Assembly (NCBI GenBank): GCA_032164245.1
Contig: JAVMKO010000001.1
Span: forward strand, 165,221,434-165,285,433
DNA length: 64,000 nt
Reading direction: 5' to 3'
DNA from: Sternotherus odoratus
Taxonomy: Eukaryota > Chordata > Testudines > Kinosternidae
Positions 53,765 through 64,000 of the stretch are shown piece by piece; the first letter of the stretch is position 1; each line of letters opens with the position of its first letter. Under the pieces are notes generated by a model. The model worked only from the letters and a program-made list of their open reading frames with translations. It ran no database searches and was not told the origin of the DNA. The translations under genes were made by a program, and so were the position numbers.

Positions 53765-55866
53765 CTGAGATGAACAGCCAGAAGGTTGGCCTCCATAGAG
53801 CCTTTTGCAAGCTCTGACATAGAGAGCGAGTTGGGGATAGGGCTGCGGGGGAGAGGAGGGGAGGAGCAGGTAAGGGACAGGAGCAGGTAAGGGACAGGGC
53901 TGCAGCAAGCAGTACAGCTGAGATTCCAGGTAGTGCTGTAGCCTATATGGCAGTCCAGGAAGGCTGCTATGACATAGGCCTCCAGGGCTACCTAAATTAT
54001 GTAGGGGGTCTCTCTATCCCCTGTAGCAGCCCAGGATCAGGAGGGTACAAAGGGGACTTAAAGCTGCTGTAAATTTCCAACCCTTCTTGTTGGAAGCAAA
54101 GGAAGGCAGGACAGTGAAAGGCAGTGAAGGGCATTCCAGTGTCTGGGCTGTGAATTCTGTGCTATGCCTCTTAGAAGCCTTTCTCCCCTCCCTACCCCCC
54201 CCCCCCCGCCCAAATTGCAGTGTGTGTACCTTGTTCTCAGCAAAAGATCCATTCAAAATAATTTTCAGGAAAGGTTCTTCCCAGATCCTTATTCACAGCC
54301 CCTTTGGCCACAGTAATTTTTTTTTTTAAACCATAAAATATTTTTGTTTAATTAGGGGGAAATGTTTTTTCCCTCACTCTCTCAATACTAAAAATAAATA
54401 AAAAATAAATCAAATTTTCCCTCAAAATTAAAAGAACCCATCACTTTTAGACTAAGCCAAATCTGGAATTTTAGCCCGAAGGGGGAAAGTTTTAGATAGT
54501 TATGAGTGACTGAAAACAGTAAACCACAATGGGAAGATTTATGCAACCTTAACTAGAGTGACTATTGCCCATCCCGCTACAATGTGAACCTGGCTGTGAG
54601 ATTTTGTTACTGTTTTTTGTTCCAAGCTTACAAGTCAGTTTCAAAAAATGAAAATGTTTTGATTGTTGCTTTACATAGAAGATGAATGTTTTTTTAGAGC
54701 AGCAGCATCCTCTTTATATTTAATTTTGTAGCACCCACTGATAAAATTTTGGCTACAGGATTGATTTTTCTGTTCATGATTTACCTCATACTCCTTAAAG
54801 ATAGATATTTATCAATACACACTTTTCTCTTGTTTTCTTATTTTAAAAATAGTTATGGTTTTATCCAGTATGCCATCTAGAGGCACCTTCAGTGAGGATA
54901 CTTTGTACTGCAGTAGATTTATTTTCATTAGCAGATCAGGCCCCGAACTTTACCCACATTTTGTTTGCCTTTCTTCGCCTTGTATAATGAAGGTTGGGAT
55001 AACATGAAAATAAATCTTATCTGTTCACCTAAATTATGCTGTAAAACTAACTCCCTGGGACAGCTGTTCCAAATCCTCTGTATTATTGATACCAAAGGAG
55101 GATAATGCAGAACTGATGGTATAGAATGTAAAAAGGCAAAAAACCTGATGAAGTGGACCATTTTCATCACAGGATAACTAGATGTTATTTTGAGCACATT
55201 TATATTCACATCTTCGTTTTCTTTCATGCTATCTACATACTTGGAATTCTTTCCGTCTCTTTTCCCCATAAGCAATGTCCCTTTCCACATTCAAATGGTC
55301 TCTTTACAGCATCTCAATTCTGCCAGACCCCCAAGCAGTGGAGGGATAATTAATATGTTTTCTTAGAATATTCTATAGGGCCCATCTCTATGGAATGTAA
55401 ATTCTGAGGAGAAAGGAAGAAATTAAATAAACCAGTAATCACCAACTGCAGGAAAGCTTCACCACTTAACCTGCTTAAACTTTATTCACTTACATTATTG
55501 TGATCTATCTTTAATATTATGGTAGTGTGGTGGTATCACTTTACACTGTAAGCTCCTCGAGGTAGAGACTTGGGGGTGGGGAGCAAGGTTCTGTAGCACT
55601 GTACACTGTGGGTCTGACCTTCTGCCCACAATCCCACCTCCAGCACTAGGGATTGTTTGGGAGTCCTCAGAGGAGACCCTAGGACTTTCTTTCTCTGTGC
55701 CTGCCCTGGAAGAAACAAGGTCATTTATTCTGCTCTGGCCTTTCACCTGTAATGAAAGGGGCCAGAGTGGGGATGAGGCTCTTATTCTGAAATGTCTTCC
55801 TTGCTGTGTACAGTGCCAAACACTCTTAGTAGTCTAAAAATATTTCTGAAGTATGAGGAAATACAT
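53765..55866. other. intergenic stretch
   Basis: Low-complexity patches: short tandem agcaggtaagggacagg near 53865-53900, a C run at about 54197-54208, a T run near 54318. No credible gene or named repeat. Confidence 0.7.
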
Positions 55867-55873
55867 TATACTG

Positions 55874-55980
55874 TGACAAAGAGTCCTGTGGCACCGTAAA
55901 GACTAACTAAAGTATTGAAGCATAAACTTTCCTGGGCTAATACCCACTTCGTTGGATGCATGGCTAACTCTCTGATTTAC
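55874..55980 (+). mobile_element. foldback-family (PLE-type) element, copy 4, internally deleted
   Basis: One arm (caaagagtcctgtggcaccg ... cccacttcgttggatgcat) joins directly to the family's terminal tail (ggctaactctctga). A 7-bp duplication, tatactg, flanks it (55867-55873, 55981-55987). The second arm is missing. Confidence 0.65.
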
Positions 55981-56813
55981 TATACTGATAGGGACTGCAA
56001 AACCCTGATATAGGCAAGTCATTAATTGCCGTACCTAGATGAACATAGTTAGCCACTTTGGAATTTTGCCTATTTTTCTCAGTGCAGTGTTCAGAAAGTT
56101 CCTATGTTGGGAAGCCCTGTAAAGGGTTAAATGCATTTCAAACTGAAGTTTTTATATGGAAAGGGGCATTTTTGGGCTTACAGCTCTTGGGGGCCCAACT
56201 TTCTATGAAATGACATTATCTGAGTCTCGCTTTTGGAAAGGAGTCCAGCATAATAACTAATCAAATAGTTTTATCTTGGTGTAAAATAGATTTCATAATC
56301 AGAACTACTCTTTTTAAAAAAATCATTAGTCTTGAAGAGTAAAGTGAGTTATCTTACTGCTAGTGTCACAAACAGTATCGCTTTTCAACATCGCGGTCAG
56401 CAACTGTAATCAAAAATGGTTTTTTTCTGGAATAATTTTCACAGTTTATAAATGGTACAGAGTGCTTTCCACTAGATGGTCATTCAGAAAGTTGTATTGT
56501 CAAGCAAAATGGATGGTTTCCTTTTAAATTTACCCTTAGAGGATGGTTAAGTGATTGTTTCTGTGCTTGGAAACTTATTTTAAAGAAGCGGGGAGGAGAA
56601 TGGCTCTCTGTGGGGTAAAAGTGTATCTTATAAAATACGTTTAAAACTTTGGTAAGAAATGAAACTCCAGATGACATTCTAGCCTTATTTTTCTTATTCT
56701 GATGACGTGATAATTTATATATGGAAATATCTTATTTCTAAGTAAAATCTAAATCCCATTGGTAGCTATCTTCTTTAGCTATGTCTTTCCCTGTTCTGAC
56801 AGGGACTCATGTA

Positions 56814-57097
56814 AGGGCTTGTCCATATGTAGAATTAATGCGCAGCAAGCAAAGGTGTGAATCTGCAGAACACTAGCTTGCTACACCCCAACTCCTCATG
56901 TGGATCCTGCTACCGTGCACTAAAGATTCCATAGTGTGCTTTGACCTACTGCTCTTTGAAATGGGAGTACGTCAAAGCACACTATGGAATGTTTAGTGAG
57001 CTATAGCAGGATCCATACAGCAAGTTACTATGCAGCAGGTTGGTATGCTGTAGATACACACCCTGGCTTGCCATGAACTAACTCACCATATAGACAA
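56814..57097. mobile_element. MITE with long internal palindrome
   Basis: Termini agggcttgtccatatg and catatagacaagtact are inverted repeats. The interior folds back on itself (ggatcctgctaccgtgcact and agtgagctatagcaggatcc; ccatagtgtgctttgac and gtcaaagcacactatgg). Confidence 0.7.
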
Positions 57098-58214
57098 GTA
57101 CTGCCGGAGTATCTGGTGGTGAAGTCCCTCTTTCTTTGGTCTATTTCTGTTTTATCAATTGTTTTTGAAGAGGACTGGTGTGTGCAAGGATGGATGTTCC
57201 ATTTCTTTGCATCTGAAGTAGGAAGCCTGGATAATACTGTTTTTCTTACTGCAATAAAGGTTTCCTTTTTAAGTGCTAGAAGAAAGTGACTCTCTGTGAT
57301 TGTTTACCATTGTCTGGCTCAGTGAGAAGTATTAGATCTTGGTTCATTAACTAGATGCCATAATTACTATTTCTAAGGTATGTTTTTTTTCTGTGAGAGT
57401 AACCATAAAAAAATATACTACTAGTTTTGTAGTGCCTTCCCCCTGCAGAACACAATGTACTTTGTAAACTGTGATTATTTTACATCACAGTATTGCTCTG
57501 AGGTAGGAATATTATTTTACAATTAAAGGAAATTGAGACACATTTTTCATTTATAGTAACTACATACAAAGATGTTCCTATCCAGTGCCCAAGGCACCTT
57601 TGCCAAAAATTGTTAAAGTTCAGGAGTGAAGCCAAGAGTTACTCCTCACTCCCAAGCTCAATTTGTAACATGGGGTTTATGATCTTTATCTGTTAGTAAT
57701 AATCTTGTAAACCCTGCAATCAAGTGGGAGAGTTCAATTTGTCAGGAAGATATTTGACTTGGTTCTTATTGTCCCAGCATTTTGACCCCCTTCTCCTAAA
57801 AACAAGATAAAAAATACCAATCACCACAATGACACCCTTCTTAAAAGCTCATCTGTTCTGCATAGTCTACAGGGAATAAAGTCTGCACACCATTCCTTTG
57901 TTGTTTTTTCTGCTCCTTGTAATGATGTAAACTTACAACATTACGGGCTAGATGTGGCCAGAGTCTGCAGACACATCACCCAGGGGTGAAGCCCAAAGCC
58001 TGAGCCCCATGACCAGTGGGGAACTCGCCAGCTGCCTGCTCCTCCATTGTTGTGCCCCAGCTGTCTTCCAACCCCTGCTTGCAGCACCAGCAGACAATAC
58101 TAAGGCATTGCATCCAGGAGCGGAGGGGGCAGGGGGCTTGGCCTCTCTCCCACCCAGTCACAGCGGGAGAAAAGCCACTGGTGGCCGCATTTGAGAAACG
58201 CTGGGCTATTCTAT

Positions 58215-58440
58215 GAAGGAGGATAGCTCATTGGTTAAGATGGGACCTTGGGGTCAGGTCTGCTTTGCTATCCAGGCATACTCTGTCTGCCTAGATGCCC
58301 ATCTGTGAAATGAGGATAACAGCGCTTTCCTTCCTCACAGGGGTGTGTGAGCATAAGTATATTAAGTATATTAAAGATTGTCAGATAATGCAGTGATGGG
58401 ATCAATGTAAGTACTTACGAAAGATAAAGGAGGGCCTCTA
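58215..58440 (+). repeat. MIR/CORE-SINE
   Basis: Order of blocks as in MIR: ggatagctcattggttaaga, then catctgtgaaatgaggataa, then tattaaagattgtcagataa. Confidence 0.65.
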
Positions 58441-59479
58441 CCTTTAGCTGGTTGAGCAGCAGCTGTGAGAAGCTAGTCCTTCATAAAAAAAAAATCTGCT
58501 GGGCTCTCCAACATTTTGTCGTATTTCAGAGCTACATCTTTGGCCTATGAAACAATTTAGTAAATGATCCTTTTTTAGATATTTTCAGATTCATTCTAAA
58601 GCTAAAACTGCACAGATATTTTTGTATTTCAGATATGAAAAATGCTCAAGTAAAGCATCCTGTAATAATCCAAACTAGGAATTAAAGGCATCTAGAAGTA
58701 GCTGAGGCACTGACAAAAAGAATATGGTTAGCCATCCCTAACTGGGCTTCTTTTGAATAGATTTTGGTGCTTATGAATGTCATCCTGTTAACATGCACTT
58801 GAGACAAGCATCACTGACTGGAGTTTCCTGACCAAACCAAATTTTATTCTAATCTACACCCTATTGTCCCAGACCTCAAACAGAACTATGATGCCAAATT
58901 TGAGGGATCTTTTTGTGATATGGGCAAATGCCCTTAAGGATTAAGCTGAGCCCCTCCAAACACATTTTGTTTACAACCCAATTTAAACCAGGCATCCAGA
59001 AGGGAAGATTAGTGCACTAACCCATTTTACCCATAGCGGTGCTCTCTCTCTTTCACGTATACTCAGGATGGAATACCAAATCTTCTCCCCTAAAGTCAGC
59101 TAGATCAATATTTAGGCACCTAAACAGGGGGTCTGCTTTTCAGAAAAAGCCAAATACCTGCATTTCCTCTTGACTTCATTTACTTTTTCAAATAACTGGA
59201 GCGGTGCTAAAAGATAAGGAACAAAAAAGCAAATTCCAGTGCCTTGGACAAGAACTATCACATGACTCCTCTAAATAGCTCCAAACAAAGGCTAGCCATA
59301 AAGAAGAAGATATCTTGCTCAGGATGAAGGAGGAAATGTGTTGGCATGAATTTGGTGGCCCTTAAGTCCTATCTTAATTTAGCATTTTTATTAAAGAGAT
59401 GGAAAGGAGAATAAACTGTGTATTAAAATCACCCATTTTTATGTATGTGGTCCCCATTACTGTAGTATATAGGTTCCTC

Positions 59480-59680
59480 TCAGTCACCGTATTTATGCTT
59501 ACAAAACCCTTGTAAGGTAAAGAAATGCTATTATTCCCATTTTACAGACGGGGAAAATCTGTGACAGCCTAAATGACTTGCATTCAGGGAGTCTGTGGCA
59601 GAGAATGGAGTTGATCCTGGAATTCCCAAGTCCCAGGTTAATGCCCTAACCACTAGACTACCTTTCCTCTCCCAATTGGG
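59480..59680 (-). repeat. MIR/CORE-SINE (antisense)
   Basis: The + strand reads ttattcccattttacagacg and gccctaaccactagactacc, the reverse complement of a MIR-type SINE including its tRNA-like head. Confidence 0.7.
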
Positions 59681-60507
59681 GATTGTTAGGAGCTCTAGTG
59701 AGGACAGAAACCATAGTACAGAATATTTAAAAATGAGTATTTATTTAGTGTTTGCATATTCGTTGAGCCAAGCAATACAGTTTTTAGTGGCCAAATGGAG
59801 CTCTCGGCGCCCACCACGGAATTTGGTTAGCGGGCACTCCTCAACAATGTATATTATTGGTTGATCTGCAGCTTGGATTGTCTCAAAGGCCTCACTGGTT
59901 TTGGTTGGTTGCACAAAGGCCTTGCCCAGTCCGGATTGGTTAAAAAGGGCTCACTAACGATGTGGCAGTTTGAAGCCAGGCATGTGAAAAGTGAGGTCTG
60001 TGACAAGGAGCTGGTTGGTGTTCCTTGCCACAGGGACTCTGCTGTCACATCCTGGCATGGCATCCTCAACCACAGTGAGTGTTGTGAGGAAAGACGTGTA
60101 GCCGGTGAGCTTAAACAGAACAAAACAAACAAAAAAGGATTGGCAAGGGATCAGCGTTCTCATTGGGTCTGCACGTCAAGGCTCACAACTTAATGTTCAG
60201 GGTTTATCGACAGCCAAGCAACATACAATCAGTGCTCTTACTTATCAAATATTTGAGTGGTTAATAACAAAATGAGATTTAGCTTGGGAAAAATATTGTG
60301 TATTGAATGGGAGGTGGGAAAACCTGTGATGCTAACAGAGAGGTTGGTGTGGTAATAGATTGCAAAATAGCTACGAGTTTGCAATATGCACCAGCATGGA
60401 TATAAAGGTGAGAAGGGGGCTGGGACCCAGATTACTGGCAGCAAGGAAGCAAGGAGAGAGAGAGAGAGACCTGGAGAGAGAAGATGATTTGTGAGAGTAG
60501 GGAAGTA

Positions 60508-60768
60508 GAGACTTATCTACATTACATTATTAAACCATTTTAACAAAGAGTGACCAATCAGTGCAAAAGGCTGTGTGGATACTCTTATTTTCATTTAATT
60601 TAGACTTATTTCAGTTTACTTTAAGTAGATTAGCCATCAGTCTATGCTAAAGAGAAGTAAGCCACTCTTAAACCAATATACGAATCTCCGCATGGGGTCT
60701 GCATCAGTTTAAATGGATATAAAAAATTATTGAAATTGAACTGGTGCAACTCTCTTGTGTAGAAAGTC
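60508..60768. mobile_element. MITE-like TIR element
   Basis: Left agacttatctacat and right tgtgtagaaagtct form imperfect inverted ends; the AT-rich interior contains several short palindromes. Related in terminus to the elements at 53470 and 56814. Confidence 0.5.
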
Positions 60769-61619
60769 TTCAGCTGAAAAAGTCATGCTCAGGGAAAGCA
60801 GGAGTGGGTGCTTAAATGTATGATTAAATTTGGGAAGGAGAGGCTCCAGAAGACATGGACAAGAAACAGTATTACATGAACTGAGTGGGAGTTTGAAATG
60901 CAAAATGTAAAGCAGGTAATTAAGTGGTTATAACAAGGATAATTGTAGTGGGAGAGGAGAGGGTGGAATGAACTAAGTGGTAACTGCAATTAAACATCAA
61001 AGGATCAGCATTGTGGCAGAAAACACTAGTGAAGGATCAAATCAATGAAGGATGAAAGCCGACAAATTGGTAAAGCGAGTTTGACAGGTGAATCAACCAA
61101 TTAAATGGTTGTGGAAGGCAATCACATATGAAATAAGGGTGTGCTGAAAGCCTTTGGCAATGTTTTTATCTGTGCTGAAACAAGGGAATGAGGTGATATC
61201 CCTCTGGGATATCACCCCCTGCTGCTGCTTATGGGAAAATGGCCACTGTGGTGGGATCTGGGCTAGCAACTCTCCTGGTGCTCATGTGTCTGTTTATTTA
61301 CAATGGAGACAGTGGTGGAAGTATTTGTGCCTGACCAAGATCCTGTGCTACAAATACCAACCTCCCTATTAGCTCAGGCTCAGCCCAGCCCATGTGCTGT
61401 TAGAGAAAAATCTGCTGTAACTAAAATGATCAGTTATTAAAGGCAACTGTCACAAAGCCTTGTGTGATAGGGAGAGGAGGAGGCTGGTAAGTAATGTTCT
61501 TCCAGAATTTTGTGTGCTCAATACGCACACTATTTGTGTGATCTTTATGATAAAAAGGTAATCACAGAGGGCATGTGAGAGGGAATACAACAAGCAGAAG
61601 AATATACATAAAGTTCCAG

Positions 61620-62395
61620 ACTAGTTATTTGGAATATTTATAAATTATCTGGAAAAGGGGTAAGAAAGCTTGGGAGGAACTTCAGAGAGACCTAACCAAG
61701 CTAGGGAATTCATCCAGGTTCTGGTCACCCCATTTCAAAAAGGATACAGGACAGATAGAAGGGGGAGGTTCAGAGAAGATAATGGAAAATGAATAGGGTC
61801 ATGGAAAAGCTCTCAAGAAGAGACAAAAAAGATTGGGACCATTTAATCATAGAAAGGAGACATACAAGATGGGCCATAATATTCACATGCAGTAATGAAT
61901 GATATGGAGAAAGGAGAGCAGGCCCTTCTGGTCAAATGTTTTCATAATAGAAGAACAAGGTGAAATTGTTACATTCAATGAAGTTCAAAGATGGCAAATT
62001 CAAACCTGAAAAGAGAGGAGTGCTGTTCCACACATGGCACAATGAATCCATAAAACCCGTTGCTGTGAGCTGGCACTGAAGTTGTGTCCAGCAGGGTTCA
62101 AAAGAAAGGATGATGTATTTATCTGGATAACAAGAATAGCCAGCGTTATTAGAAGAGTGAATATTCAAAAACAAAAGTTGGAGGTAATATAAAACCATAA
62201 CACTTTAGAGAGGCATCAGCCAACTTCTGACTATTGGGTGTTAGGTGAAAACCTGCCTACAGGGCAAGTTATCTCAAAACTGTCTACTGGAGGGTTTCTT
62301 CCTGTGAGAATCTGGAGCTCATCGCTGTTCTAGAGAGGACAGTGGACTAGAGGGCTCTTTGGTCTGATCCAATGTGGTAGTTCTTTCATTCTTAG
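61620..62395 (+). mobile_element. CR1 LINE 3' portion (sense)
   Basis: Decayed CR1 text ending with ggactagagggctctttggt and ctgatccaatgtggtagttc, the sense 3' UTR. Ends about 80 bp before the candidate exon at 62473. Confidence 0.7.
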
Positions 62396-62472
62396 AGAGG
62401 TAAATCGCTCTGACAAGCAGTGTGGGTCTTTCCTGTAACACTAAGCAGAGGCTGCCTTCTCTCTTATTCCAG

Positions 62473-62583
62473 AAACGACTTCTTGTCCCTTTTGAGTACT
62501 ATCTGAACACCCATGGCCCTGGATACAGAGAAGCAGGTTTTAAAAACCCAACGATTAGAACACGAAAGAAGAGAGCTGTGTAA
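62473..62583 (+). CDS. candidate terminal coding exon of an unidentified gene
   Basis: An acceptor-like tract (tctctcttattccag, ending 62472) is followed by 36 open codons and TAA at 62581-62583. The frame opens with KRLLVPFEYYLNTHGPGYRE and ends FKNPTIRTRKKRAV. It has a basic C-terminus and no low complexity or repeat signature. I do not recognise the family; the compact Tyr/Pro/Gly/Arg make-up resembles small axonemal or basic proteins only in a general way. Upstream exons would have to lie between DYRK1A and this point on the + strand; I could not identify any. It may also be a chance frame. An ATTAAA at 63031-63036 could end the transcript. Confidence 0.35.
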   Translation, partial: KRLLVPFEYYLNTHGPGYREAGFKNPTIRTRKKRAV

Positions 62584-63767
62584 TGCCAGGACAGAGTTTG
62601 TATCTGTAGGATTTTGGGCCTACTTATTACAAAGGTTCACTTCTGAAACCGCAGAAACATTTGATTGACGCTGGTTCTTAATGTATCAACTATTTTATTC
62701 ATCCCTATTTTCAACTCAGGTTTTGTCTCTGATTTTGAAGGAAGGATGGTGTAACTACTCCACATGCCTGTAGTTATTTGTTGGCTTATATTCCTTCTCT
62801 TCAGTCTTTGAATTTTAACAATCTGACATCTTTAGGAGACTAAGTATCCACATTTGAAGTGGTCTCAGACCTCACATTTAGATTGGTAAAGTTAAAAGTC
62901 AGTTAAACCAATACCTTAGTGCATTAACATTTCATTCTTTTTTAATTTTCTATTTGTTTTAAGACATTCATTTAAGGAGAGCTCTTTTTAATGCAATATG
63001 TTTTGGTGGGGTACCCTGAAAAATACATTTATTAAACAACTCAATTTATCCAATAGATATTTTTATTTGATTTAAATTTTTGATGTAATGGAGGCATTTC
63101 TAAATGATTTTTTCAAGGTATTCTTTAACAAAAGGAAGGATGGTTTTCGATCTAAGACCAGTGGACTGAGAGTTAGAAATTCTGACCTAAATTCCTGGTT
63201 CTGATACAGATTTCTAGCGTAACCTTGGAGAAGTTACTTAGTGTATTTTGTGCCTCTGTTCCTCATCTTGTAAAATTCTCCATTAATATTTCTTCAATGC
63301 ATTAAATTGCTTCAGAGTCTTATCTTTTTGTTTTCACTTTCTGCAAGCATCTGCATGATTCCATTTGCAGGTACAAATACTCCTGGGAAGTAAATATCAA
63401 AGCAAAAATTCAGTATTTTGTCCTGGTAAAAGTGGTCCGATGTTCATCCGCTCAGGGAATAGGAAAGAATCATGCGACTTGTCTAGCCAATCGTAAGTAA
63501 TCAACACAGCTCAAGTTTGGAAAATTATTCAGCAATCCAAAGAGGGGGGAAAAATGCAAAAAGGTATTTAAATCAGGACTACAGCTAAGAAAATGATTTG
63601 CTCACAGGTAGTCCATGAGTACAAAATGAGGCTAAATACATTGCAATAATTGCCAAATGCAAAACTGAATTAATTACAAAATCTTAAAAGCTATTATCTA
63701 GAAAGCAATGAAGATAAAGCCCTATGCCAAAATACTAGAAAGAAAAAAGTTTTAACTCATTATAAGA
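62584..63767. other. possible 3' UTR and downstream intergenic DNA
   Basis: AT-rich sequence after the candidate stop codon, repeat-free to about 63140; then a MIR-like SINE (63145-63300, +) containing gttctgatacagatttctag and gtgcctctgttcctcatctt. Nothing recognised in 63310-63767. Confidence 0.5.
63145..63300 (+). repeat. MIR-like SINE
   Basis: Block order as in MIR: ctaagaccagtggactgaga, cctggttctgatacag, gtgcctctgttcctcatctt. Confidence 0.6.
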
Positions 63768-64000
63768 TTCATAAATTAATAGATTTCAAAGACAGAAAGG
63801 ACCACTGTCATTATCTAATATGATCTCCTGTATAAAACAGGCTATAGAACTTCCCAAATATAATTCATAGAAAAACATCCAGTCTTGTTTTAAAAATTGC
63901 CAGGCTTGATGGAGAATCCACCATGATCCTTGGTAAATTGTTCCAGTGATTAATTTCTCTCTATTAAAAATGTTCAGTTTACTTCCAGTCTGAATTTGCC
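63768..64000 (-). mobile_element. CR1 LINE 3' end, continuing past the window
   Basis: The + strand reads gacagaaaggaccactgtca and taatatgatctcctgtataa, the complement of a CR1 3' end; closely related to the copy at 13686-13885. Cut by the window edge. Confidence 0.7.

Larger units (their letters stand above)
57098..61615. other. intergenic stretch with scattered old repeats
   Basis: Recognised: MIR-type SINEs at 58215-58440 (+) and 59480-59680 (-), and a MITE at 60508-60768. The other parts (57100-58200, 58450-59470, 59690-60500, 60770-61610) show nothing I recognise; the small open frames lack splice or family support. Confidence 0.7.

Noticed and set aside
57952..58216. Overlapping open frames of 60-80 codons as a gene
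   Set aside because: Frames occur on both strands in GC-richer text that ends in a terminus-like tttgagaaacgctgg, typical of a transposon end; no splice sites or family resemblance.
59861..60193. 110-codon + strand open frame
   Set aside because: A similar-sized frame exists on the opposite strand, the composition is not protein-like, and no acceptor or donor frames it.

Overview
This window is vertebrate nuclear DNA, most likely from a turtle (a crocodilian or other slowly evolving sauropsid is the main alternative). The reasons are a nearly mammal-identical DYRK1A protein, and a repeat load dominated by CR1 LINEs together with L2, MIR-type SINEs, Penelope-like and DIRS-like retroelements and many hAT/Tigger-type DNA transposons. 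Codon-level exon boundaries, GT-AG introns and AT-rich introns all fit a vertebrate. No bacterial or organellar features are present.

Positions 1-34341 hold ten coding exons of DYRK1A on the + strand: 3738-3937, 13956-14048, 16371-16559, 17877-18024, 26559-26845, 29069-29215, 29617-29757, 30041-30347, 30690-30814 and 33715-34341. Reading frame is kept across every junction. Only the tiny first coding exon (10 nt expected from the frame and from the known family N-terminus) and the promoter lie upstream of the window. With that exon the protein would be 757 residues. It has an N-terminal bipartite nuclear signal, a DYRK-homology box, a complete dual-specificity kinase domain (K180, catalytic D279, DFG at 299-301, YQY activation loop with Y313), then Ser/Thr-rich, histidine-rich and Ser/Thr C-terminal regions. 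A long AU-rich 3' UTR follows to roughly 37.2 kb.

The introns are packed with mobile elements. The most striking are a decayed but recognisable 6-kb DIRS-like retrotransposon in the sense orientation (about 19.79-25.81 kb) that itself hosts a 117-bp hAT MITE, a 137-bp TIR element and an LTR-like insert, and a family of foldback elements (four copies: 2.6, 28.0, 45.3 and 55.9 kb) flanked by 7-13 bp target duplications. Three of these contain a hammerhead-ribozyme-like core; I attribute them to Penelope-like elements.

From about 37.3 to 62.4 kb the window is intergenic: CR1 copies (one split by a Tigger-like element carrying a GC-rich minisatellite), MITEs, MIRs and stretches with no recognisable content. 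At 62473-62583 an acceptor-preceded 36-codon open frame ending in TAA looks like a terminal coding exon of a gene I do not recognise; this is tentative. The window ends inside another CR1 copy.
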